DNA of 64,000 nt from Galeruca laticollis. Its lineage: Eukaryota > Arthropoda > Insecta > Coleoptera > Chrysomelidae. Shown here piece by piece: positions 44,884-54,703 of this stretch. Positions within the stretch are counted from its first letter, which is position 1. The number at the start of each line of letters is the position of its first letter. Made by a program: the position numbers and the translations under genes. Under the pieces are notes generated by a model. That model saw nothing but the letters and a program-made list of their open reading frames with translations, did no database searches and was not told the DNA's origin. The stretch lies in contig OY998175.1 in the NCBI GenBank assembly GCA_963921935.1, positions 265,663,709-265,727,708 of the forward strand. The letters run 5' to 3'.

Positions 44884-45363
44884 TAAAAACCTTCAGTTTA
44901 TTCAAGACCAATAAGTTACAGCCAAATATTTCTTGCGAGCAAGCTAAGAGAGAATGAAAATTTATGAATACTTACATTCATTTTTTTCAACTTTAATGGT
45001 TTCAAGGATTGAAAAGACAGATTCTTTTAGTTAGTTAGTAATATTTTATTACTTGGTCAGGGCTAAAAATTATAAGACACACTGTAAAATCGCAAAATTT
45101 GCAGACATTAATAACTTCTTTTTAACTATTTTAAGTAAATACCCAGAAAGGATAGCGACTTCAATATGTTGCTGACATTATGATGGTTTCAAATAATAGT
45201 AAATTGGTGAAATATAAGTATTTTTTTACATAGCATTTTATAATTTTTCGAGCTGACAAAGTGAAAAAACGTTACAAAAGCTTTGTTTTGTAATAAAACT
45301 ATTGTTGATATTTTCGCATTTATTTATCCATCACCAAAAAGCTGCTGTAAATCTACGCCTCTG

Positions 45364-48311
45364 CTACAAGCAAAAGTTTCGCATATACTATAACCATACT
45401 TACTTATGAAAAGTCTGTTCGGCACCCACATTATCGTGTTTTTTAGACAAAATACACTCTCGTATCATTATTAATAGTTTTAACGAACAAAATAGTCACA
45501 AATTACATAAAAATACTTTAAAATAAACACAAAAACACTTAGAACAACAACAGAACCGCTCTGGCAACATCACAACTACAAAATTGACAGGCCTTACTAT
45601 TTATCACCGAATACTACGTAGTATTCGGTGCTATTTATCATTTGGCGAATGAAAAGCGGCCATTTGAAAATTCATTTATCTCGCGACGTTGCCGTACTTA
45701 ACAGGAATGTTATATTTGATTACATTAACTATATTTAAAAAACGATTTTACATTAACAATTTTTTTGGTTCAGAAATATATGCATTGACTTAAAAGTATG
45801 TATCCATGTGAAATATGTGGAACCAATGAATAGGGGCATGTAGTAATTTTACCTATCAAAATAATTTCACTTAATCGATCAGTGCTATGGATAAGTACAG
45901 TCTGGCAATTACGCACATCACGTCAAACCACAAGGGATGTCGGTTCTTATTTCTTAAGTTTACGAAATAGCTACGTATTACGTCTTTTTTTAATGATTTA
46001 CCGCCTTTCAATGTAAATAATTGTATCTTTACTTGTATTATATATCTATGATGAAGAAGCATAATATTCAGTTAAAAATTATTATTAGATTGAATGCAAT
46101 TTACCTAAACTAGTACTTGTTGTAGATGTTCAGGATATAACGTAGACAAAAGAGCCCAAGTTTAACATTCTTGAGATTCTAGAAAAGGCAGGTATAAAAA
46201 CAAATTTATGGATGTGGCAGCGTCCAAAACATACTCGAACAAAATGTCATTACAATCTAGCCAGTAGTTTCGACATAATTGTAAAAATGTGTATAAACTT
46301 TTTTCCGTTTCCTGTATTTTGAAAACAAAAATGTTTTTCTAGCAAACCCAAATTATTGTTACGAAACAGCACACTGGTGTAGTCCCTGAACCCGACTCTG
46401 TCTAAGCCATGTATGAAAGTTAAAATTATAGCGGATGCGCAGGGATTTCTTAGAACTGTTTACGATTTTTTGTGAGTATCTTATCTAAAAATTTTTTGTG
46501 ACCAGTCTTATCTAGAAAATCCCAGAGGGCCGATTGTTTTTGTGTAAGCCGCAATCTAGAATTATCTAGTAAAAAATGAACTAATATATAAACGACCGAC
46601 CAGCGGAAAAAGTGAGTTGATAAAGTGATCTCGTGATATAAACAACGAACAAGTAAATAGTTTAAGTGGTGAAGTGTTAATATATATTAGTTTAAGTGAA
46701 TATACTGTGTATATAATATGAATCAGTGAATAGTGTAGTGAAAAAATACATTAATTTAGTAGACATAACGTGTGTGTATAAATGTATCCCACCCGTAATA
46801 AAATCGTTCAAATAAATAAGAAAAACATTACGTTATTTTGCAGAGTTCTACCTATCCTAGTAACGGTGATACCTTTTTTGAAACGCCCTGTATATGAAAT
46901 GTTTGCAGTAGCTCATTTTATATGTGCTAGATATATTCCACTATGCTATGTCTTACGTATTAAAGGAATCTGATATTTTCTTGTAAATAGAATCAGTATA
47001 TGTAAAAAAGTTAAAATAAATATGCCAGCGAAGGTAGCGAGGAAGAGGTGTCTAAACATTAACCATACTATCTTACATTCTCTACAAAACTTTCAGTAGC
47101 GGTTTAAAGAGCTGCAGTTATTTTCATCCAAGTATCTACGAATATACAGATTAGCCATATCTATACGTATATAGACACTAAACGTTATCCTTTTACGAAT
47201 TTTAACGTCATTTTTTTTTAATTATATTGATAGTAATTGTAAAATATCGTCACCATTCCAACTATGATTAGTTTATACTAATAAAATTTTATCACCAGTG
47301 TAAATACTTGTGTTTTGCTTGAAGGACCACGTCTTGATCATAATATTAATTTTTTTCTCATCATTGTTTCCTTTATTTGGGGTAATCCAAAAGCAGTGAA
47401 CACAGATAATTGACAAGTGAATTTATATAATATGCATACTTATAGAATAAATCATTCTAATTGGAATATAATGCGATTATTAGAATCTGCTGGTCATATA
47501 AACTTTTTATTAGTCCATTTCAAATTAGAATGAAACGAGCGAAATGAAATATGTTTCCTAAAATGATTTGGCACAATCTATTGTCCGCATAATTACTTTT
47601 AATGACTATTTATTTCGCTATACACTCATATTGAGGTATGATTATTATTATCAAATGCCAATATTTGCAAAGAACTAGAATTGAAAAAATTGTATGGACA
47701 AAATATTTTGTTAAAACTGAAAAACTCACCGTGAATATTCTATTTTCCAAACAGCTTTTTTCACGTATAACAAGCATGAGTTAAAAATGTTGGCATTGCA
47801 TTAATGAGTTGGACGCATTTCTGCTAATAGACGTTGGTGTATTCGTTAAAAATTTAGAACGTCAACAAACAAACTGATAAGTTACACCTCATTATAGATT
47901 GGAATTTTTTTTCCACCTGTTAAGGCGGGTTTTCCAAACCAGCGGTTGTAATACGCAGTGTGAACTGAATAGGCAATTTCCCGTCAACAGGACAGTATTT
48001 TTTATCAAGAAACGCGTTTCTATTTTCCTAGTGATTGTTTCATTTCTCAGTCGTATTTAAAAATGTGGCGACAATAACCGTTTAGGAAAAAAAGCTTAAA
48101 ATGCTTTGCTGTTAAAGAATCATTTGGCAGAGGAGGATGAAGACGTAAGAATACTGCAAAGTTGGTTAAACAAAAAAGCTATTAGCAATGTGTTTTTGAG
48201 GTAAGAAGGAGAGGGAACTTTTGATATATTGATCAACAAGATTTACCCGTGAGCAATTTAATTCAATCTTGAATGACATCAAAGAGGAACTGCATGCTAA
48301 TCATGACTCAT
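45364..48311. other. Anonymous AT-rich region
   Basis: Apart from the palindrome at 45605-45630, I recognise no gene. Near 48105-48300 a weak frame with EEDEDVRILQSWLNKKAI and FNSILNDIKEELHA vaguely recalls the start of PIF/Harbinger-type transposases, but too little is present to call it. Confidence 0.4.
45605..45630. repeat. Perfect 26-bp palindrome
   Basis: CACCGAATACTAC is followed immediately by its exact reverse complement, with no spacer. It lies about 240 bp outside the proposed P-like terminus. Confidence 0.9.
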
Positions 48312-48686
48312 GAATTATCTTATAATATTATTTAAGTTGTAAAAATAAAGTTTTTTAAAAAGTTACTTAGAGATATCCGAATTAGAATTGGCGCAGTCAG
48401 TAGGATATCCGGGTTATCGCGTATCGAACGTGGTGATTTCGTTTTAACGATTAACTGGATACCGAACATAGTTGATTCGTTAGAAAGTGTTGGAGATGAC
48501 CGTCTTCCAGTGATCCATCTGAAGCCCTTCGTCACCAAAACATCGAGAATTGGAACTTACATTGTCCATTTCTGCAAGGATCGATACTTCTGGAGGACAC
48601 AAAAGTTGCAAATCCAGGGCTCTTCCTTATAGTTGTTAGGAAGGATATGCTTGAAGTAACTCTATTATTTCTGTGAGTACATTTGA

Positions 48687-49580
48687 ATGTCTATCGAGAA
48701 TTTATCTGATAAACTTGAAAATTTAAATTTGGGTGACTCTCTAACTGACTCTCAAATTAATCGTGGAAAACTTGATTACTCAAAAAATCAGTCTATAATG
48801 GCTCAATTTAAATCAGAATATTTAAATTGTATTCCCGAATTCAATGGGAATCCAAATGAATTAAATCGGTATATTTCGATTTGTGACAAAATTATTCAAA
48901 AATTTTACGATTTTGCAAATCCAGCTAATTTTCATAATGTTTACTTATTAAATTTGCTTATTTCTAAACTCACGGGCAACGCTAGACTAGTTGTAAATAT
49001 TCAATTAGCAACTAACTGAAAAGAACTAAAAGAAACGCTACAGAGAAACTGTTCTGACCAAAGAGACGCTTGTGTCAACAGAGATTTAGTAATGTTAAGA
49101 CGAAATCGAAACAAAAGACCGCAACAGTTCTATGATCGAGGCCTAAAAATTTTGAATCTAATTTGTAGCTATGTAGATATGCATGAAACAAGCCAAGAAG
49201 CAAAAGTTCAGAAACGCAATTTGTACAATGAATTAACATTAAAAACATTTTTGTCAAAGATCCTCTTGGAACTACGATACGTTGTATGAGACCACAGGCC
49301 TTACAACTCGTTATTCAAGAACATAACACACATTATTTTCAAAATTCAAACGAAAATAGACAAATAGCCCGACAAAATAATTTTTCCACAAGGCAACCGA
49401 CACCACAAAGATTTTCAAATAACTATTCAAACGATAATTTTAGTAATTCATTTAATCAATATAGGAATCAAAATTGTCTTTTCCTTCTCAACCTATTAAT
49501 ATACAACCAAAACAGAATAATCCCCCACAGAAATTTTTCACATATGCTCAAGTATTCGCTATAAACAATCAACAAAATAA
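48687..49580 (+). pseudogene. Errantivirus-type gag remnant
   Basis: The ATG at 48687 opens 110 codons including NLGDSLTDSQINRGKL, FNGNPNELNRYISICDKII and LISKLTGNARLVV, which fits the Gag capsid region of gypsy-type elements. After a stop at 49017 the sequence continues in other frames: LKETLQRNCSDQRD, FYDRGLKILNLICSYV, QKRNLYNELTLKTF, then an Asn/Gln-rich tail. At least three stops or frameshifts break it. The similarity ends near 49580, where env sequence begins. Confidence 0.7.
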
Positions 49581-49599
49581 AAATGTTTTCAAACCAAAC

Positions 49600-50690
49600 T
49601 AGTCTGATAGTTGAAACCAATACATATAGAGAAAATGCAATGTTAATAAAAGATGTTCTCTATCAAATAATGAATATGTACGAAATAATTAATTCAATTC
49701 TACAAGACATCGAGAATTCTATTACTTTCTCAAAATTACAAGCACCCAAGCATTATTTCAATAAATGACCTATACATCGAACTCAGAAAATTAAGCAATC
49801 AAACCGAATCAAAACAACTACCATTTCCAGTGAATGTCAATAACACTGAACCTTATGAGGAACTCATTAAAATCGATAGCTACATACTAAATAATATAAT
49901 CACATATATTCTACATATTCCAATGAATTTTCCTTTTGATTTTGAATTATATCATTTTTATTCAGTACCAATATATTCTGAGAATCAGTTTAAGACAATT
50001 ATTCCAAAAAATAAATTCTTGATAAAAAACCAAATGTATTTTACATTTATGAGTAACTCTTGCAAAGAAATTCTTCCTCAATGGTATATTTGCGACAAAC
50101 AAGAGCTAAAAGAAATCGAAGCTGGTCCCTGTGAAATCCAGCTCCTTGAGGCCAGAAACATCTCCAAATGCCGCCAGACTCAAGTCCATTTGACCCAACC
50201 ACTGCTTAATCAGCTCGACGCATCCAACCAACGGATCGGATTATTTCCATACGAATCAATAATAAAATTGAAATGCTCCAGACAAGATGAAATCCGAAAA
50301 TTAATGGGCACATTCCTCATCAAAATCCCTACTGGTTGCCAATTCACCACTGATCAATCGACTATAATCAATGAACAGCAATACACGAACCCGAAGCAGC
50401 CGATCCTGTTCCTCGATATAGACGCTGCTATTCCGACGCCCTCAAAGATTAATATTAGCATCGATTTAGAAGACCTCTGATTAGACGAACTTCAAGAAAT
50501 CCGCAGCCAAGTGATCGAAAATCAGCCCAATCTTCATTTCGAGAGTCATATCTACGTCCCCAGTGCCTGAACAATCCTCATTTATGGACTTCTGATTGTT
50601 ACAAGTTGCTACTTAATCTACAAAAAGCTCACCAACAGATTTCGGACTTCAACACCCCCACAGATAGATCACCACGATGTTCGCCTTCCT
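49600..50690 (+). pseudogene. Errantivirus-type envelope remnant
   Basis: The pieces at 49583-49768 and 49830-50480 read in the order expected for the C-terminal half of an errantivirus Env (baculovirus F-like fusion protein): ENSITFSKLQAP, then FDFELYHFYSVPI, Cys-rich stretches, and after a stop at 50478 a hydrophobic segment near 50570-50625 that could be the membrane anchor. The N-terminal half is missing together with pol. A frameshift near 49755 and stops at 50478 and 50568 show that it cannot be made as one protein. Confidence 0.65.
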
Positions 50691-50725
50691 CTTTAACCCT
50701 CGGAAGCCCAGACTATGGGGGGCGA

Positions 50726-50988
50726 AATTATGTCGTCACCTCGCTTGGTTCCCATAAGAATATGCTGACGCTGCGTATCCCACAGTCCGGAGCTTAGTTT
50801 CCCTGAATCCGACTTTTGTGGGAATTCAGCAAGATTGCGAAGGTGTCTTGTGGACGATGCGCTAATTTTTTTAGTTAGTTGTAGACTAGATTTCAAACTA
50901 AAAACATATATTTTTCATAATTGCTATTATATTATTTAAGTTGTAAAAATAAAGTTTTTTAAAAACTTACTTAGAGATATCCGAATTA
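50726..50988 (+). repeat. Errantivirus-type 3' LTR
   Basis: About 263 bp. The start is inferred from the purine tract at 50717-50727. The end is fixed by the match to the left LTR remnant (shared block AAGTTGTAAAAATAAAG and AGATATCCGAATTA). The AATAAA within the shared block is a likely polyadenylation signal. Confidence 0.65.
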
Positions 50989-51179
50989 AAATTCATGGAA
51001 CCCTAAGTACCACTGAAAAACTTTCCGTTATTTCAAGTTGAAAAAAACTCTCTTCTTCTTTTCTTAATATCTCACTATACTAATTTGAAAATATCAACAT
51101 TATTTTATTAATTATTAATTAACATTTGATAGGAATCCTAAATATAAAGGGATGCATGGTTGGAGGGATGTTTGGATAG

Positions 51180-51480
51180 TTCTAATAACTTTAAGAAGTT
51201 AATGTTGATGAATGGTATGAGTAAATTTCCTTAGCATTCTCGTTCCATTCTTTCTTCCACTTTTTTCCTATTGGTCATTTTTAAAGACTATTATTAATTC
51301 TTTTGTTCTCTCCCTTTTTGTTTTGTAGATTCCATATATTTCTTCTGTTCTGTTCGCTAGGTATTTTTTCTATGCTTTTTTCTTTGTTTGGTTCTTAATT
51401 TCCTCTGTCCACAAGGGTGTTTGTTGTTTTCTATTATCTTTCTTATTTATGCCACGTACGTCTCCTGCAGTTTGAACATT
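51180..51480 (-). pseudogene. LINE fragment (endonuclease-RT linker)
   Basis: On the minus strand the frames read QTPLWTEEIKNQTKKKA, then KKYLANRTEEIYGIYKTKRE and RTKELIIVFKNDQ, the linker that follows the endonuclease in many insect LINEs. A stop interrupts it near 51361 and another near 51281. No RT core is attached. Confidence 0.6.
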
Positions 51481-52170
51481 TTCAAAATTATATTTTCAGA
51501 GAAAAAAATTTGTCGAATAACATGTTCATGTAATCAATTATTATTTTCCACAGAACGTATCATTATACAGTTCACTACCGTGGTAACGTCAATTTACCAT
51601 TGCGTAATAAATTACAAACAAAATGTGATGAACGTATGTGCACTTTATAATAAGAACGACCTTGACAGTGAACTTCACGTTATATGAAATTTTCGTGATC
51701 GTTCGAATGGAATTGAAGTAATCATCAATTTGAATAACGACAAAAAATGTTATAAAAATTACTGGAATTACTAATAATTATAATAACGACGATTATATTA
51801 TACAGGCTTGTTACGTTGAGTATTTGTACTAATATTGTTCATCACTTGGTATAAGTTTGAACACACTTACAGTTGAATATTGCAGTGGCGGCTCGTGTTG
51901 AATTTTATAGGGGGGTCATAGGTGATGTGACCAAAATCTTAAAATACAGAACGACACTGACCAGTACCCCGGAGGCCTATTCTGCCCAGAAGTCGTTAAA
52001 ATCGCTAATAACGCAAAATTTGTGGAGTTCTTTACCAAAGCCAGAGAGGCAAAAAAAATTTTGGGCCACGCTTGTTTTATATAAAAATAATGCTCTCTTA
52101 AAAAACAACCAAATTTTATTCTTTTTTATACATATTAAATATGACAAACTTAAATTAAATGATAATTAAT

Positions 52171-53825
52171 CTAAATCTTTTTAAAATTTGAGTGAAGCCT
52201 TCGATCTTTCGTATTTGCAAAGTGATCAATAACCCTTTCATTAAAATTGTGAATACTATTCACAAATTGCTTTTCTATGCTTAACATAGCTAACGCCGAC
52301 AATCTCTCCTGTCCCATAGTATTACGCAAAAATGTCTTGATTATCTTTAATGTAGAAAAACATATTTCGCTTTCTGCAGTTGTCATTGGTAATGTACATA
52401 AAATAGTCAACAATTTTACAGCTTCCGAAAAAGCTTGCGAGAGATTGTTATTAATAAACAATTGCAGCATTGGCACAGCTCCTGAACTCTTATTAAAATC
52501 GTCGAGTTCATAAATAACTTGAAGTTCAGTTTTTAGTTTTAAGTAATTAATACAAGAAAAGTTTTCTCTTATTGACTTAAGAATACGATCTGGAAAATTA
52601 ATTTTATATTGTTCGAACTGGTCGCTGTAAAATAACTGGGCAATCACTTAATGAACATGAAATAAAACAATATAGTTTGTTTAAATCTTCATATATGAAG
52701 ATTTAAACAAACTATATTGTTTTATTTCATGTTCAGTATGGATCTTCATCAAGTAAAAGCCTCATCTATTCAATCAATCACTTAATGATCACTGAAACTA
52801 AAACGGTGGTTAACCTCAGAAATTATTATGTCGCAAACCTCCAAAGCAACTTGGCGCTTTGAGTCTTCATTTTTCCACTCATAGTAGAAGCTCCGTCATA
52901 ACTCTGTTCAATCAACTTTTCCGGTGTTTTATTAATTTCTAGTACCTCTAATTCTTTAAAAATTATCTCCGATAAATGTTCGGCTATGGTGCCGGTAGGA
53001 TTTACCAATTTAATAAACCTTTCGTGAACGACACCGGATAAAATGTACCGTATAATAAAAGTCATTTGAGTTCTGTTCGAGCTATCAGTAGTTTCATCCA
53101 CATGGACTGAGATATATTCGGCTGACTGAATCTCCAATTTAAGTTGTTCTTGAGCCACTGATAACATCGAGTCAAGAAATTCATTTTGTACAGTTTTAGA
53201 AGTACCCTTAGAAACCGTAGCCTTATCCTTATCTTTGAATATTGGATACAGCTCTGAAACAAAATTTATAAGTCCACGAAATATTCCCGGGTTTACAGAA
53301 GATTCTGTCTCGTCGTGCCCTCGCAAAGCAAGTTCAGACGTCTCACAAAATTTCACACAGTCAATTATTTTATTTATAATATATCTGTTTTTCGACACAT
53401 TTTCATTAAAAATTCTTACCGATTGTCTATAAGCATTGTCTAATTGAGAACGAATATCCACAGTACCGATTGTAGCAAAACTCGTGGCACATTTCATATG
53501 GTCTGCCGATAAACTATTTTTTTTTTATTTTCTCTTTCAAATGTTTTAAGTCTTGGACACCGTTTTAACACCATAAAGAATTATTCGAAAAAAGCAGACA
53601 AACGAAACAGTAAAATGCATCACTTACTTCACATCCGCAAATCCAATCAGACAAATCATACATAGACCTGCGAAAATTGCCATGAACTTCTCTATTTTTG
53701 TCCTTGCTAGTCTGTTTAATTTTCAAATCTGGAAGAGGACGACCACCTTCCTTTAGTTTTAATAGTTTTTCAAAAGTTAATTCACTTTTCGTTCTCAAAT
53801 TTTGAACCATTTGCACCACAGACAT
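52171..53825 (-). pseudogene. hAT transposase (ZMYM1-like), internally deleted
   Basis: ATG at 53825. The N-terminal part holds a TTF-type zinc-finger-like region (LSDWICGCEVSDAFYCFVC). After a break around 53500-53565 the second frame contains ISVHVDETTDSSNRTQMTF (hAT catalytic Asp region), EHLSEIIFKELEVLEI and QSYDGASTMSGKM (near 52870). The last frame (52171-52647) is the hAT dimerisation domain, with TTAESEICFSTLKIIKTFLRN. The region normally lying between SYDGAS and the dimerisation domain, some 250 residues, is missing and is replaced by 52650-52826, which contains a palindrome. A stop lies at 52826. Confidence 0.85.
52652..52735. repeat. Perfect 84-bp palindrome inside the hAT deletion scar
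   Basis: Two 42-bp arms meet without spacer at 52693/52694. The direct repeat CAATCACTTAATGA occurs at 52641-52654 and again at 52775-52788, bracketing the palindrome. Nothing in hAT structure calls for it. Confidence 0.95.
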
Positions 53826-54703
53826 GATAAAAGGCGTAGAATAAAATAATACCAAATAATTAAAACACAAGCCCTCACAAAAACAAATCAAAAATCGAAA
53901 TAATAACAATAACAACTTATTACATCAAAACACAAATCTTATTTGACTTCAAAACGATCTCCTTTAAATCAAAATATAGCGCAGCCTCCCAACCCACCTA
54001 CTCATCTCTTTTCTAAGCGTGTAATAATCGAACGACGTTAGTAGATTCATCATCGATATAAACCCGGGCTTTTGACCCAACACATGTAAACTTCGGGCGT
54101 GTTTCTTTCACGTTACGAAGATTGTCAACGTTCGGTAGATTCCGTCCCCATTTAACGCGTTGAAGTCATCGATGGACACCAGCCCGTTTTGCTATTTTGA
54201 ATTTCGCAGAGTTGTAGGTACTTGCTGCGAAGTAACGTTTACAAGGTCGTCTTGAAAAACGTTTACACGGGGTCTTGAAATATTTTAGGTAAATTATATT
54301 TTTTATTTAAGAGAAAGACTTAGAATTAGTATTTAATACTATACTGTATGTATAGTAGCTATATTTTATTTTTTCATATATCTATTCAAATATTTTGTTA
54401 AATTAATCTTTAATGGGAGGTCATTGACGCAATGACCTAGTGGAGGAGCCGCCACTGGAATATTGCTACCTTACCCTTACTATTACCAGCTTAGTTTCCG
54501 TTATTGGATTTATGTTTTTACATTAGAACTTGTCTTTCTTGTTTTGTCATTCAATATAATTTATATTATTAGTTGTTTCAAAAATACCTTCAAGTAATTG
54601 GGACATTTTATTCTGTAAGAATATTAGGTCGGCTATGTTTCCTTTAAGTCCTAATGATAAGAAAAAAGTATCATTTCACCATAAATTCTACCAGGATTGT
54701 TTC

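Larger units (their letters stand above)
32991..45363 (-). mobile_element. P-like (THAP) element, split by a Gypsy insertion
   Basis: Remnants of a P-type transposase lie on both sides of the Gypsy element at 33893-43944. Candidate ends are CAGTGGCGTA at 32991-33000 and TACGCCTCTG at 45354-45363, inverted relative to each other with one mismatch. Without the Gypsy insertion and its duplicated 4 bp the element would be about 2.3 kb. No matching 8-bp duplication is visible at the proposed ends, so the boundaries are provisional. Confidence 0.45.
48312..50988 (+). mobile_element. Errantivirus-type Gypsy element lacking pol
   Basis: A sequence of about 75 bp ending AGATATCCGAATTA is repeated at 48312-48384 and 50920-50988, marking the 3' ends of the two LTRs. 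The left LTR is truncated at its 5' side. The primer-binding site TTGGCGCAGTCAGTAGGAT starts at about 48388, as in 17.6/297/gypsy-type elements. Between the LTRs are a gag remnant and an env remnant, but no protease, reverse transcriptase or integrase, so about 3-4 kb is missing. A purine tract GGGGGGCGAAA at about 50717-50727 precedes the right LTR. Confidence 0.8.
51883..54457 (-). mobile_element. hAT element with terminal repeats and 8-bp target duplication
   Basis: The tips CAGTGGCGGCTC (51883-51894) and GAGCCGCCACTG (54446-54457) are perfect 12-bp inverted repeats. GAATATTG flanks both sides (51875-51882 and 54458-54465), the 8-bp duplication expected for hAT. The 2575-bp element holds a decayed transposase on the minus strand with a large central deletion. 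Confidence 0.92.

Noticed and set aside
48105..48300. PIF/Harbinger-type transposase start
   Set aside because: Only two weak blocks (ILQSWLNKKAI and FNSILNDIKEEL) fit, with frame breaks between them and no catalytic region.
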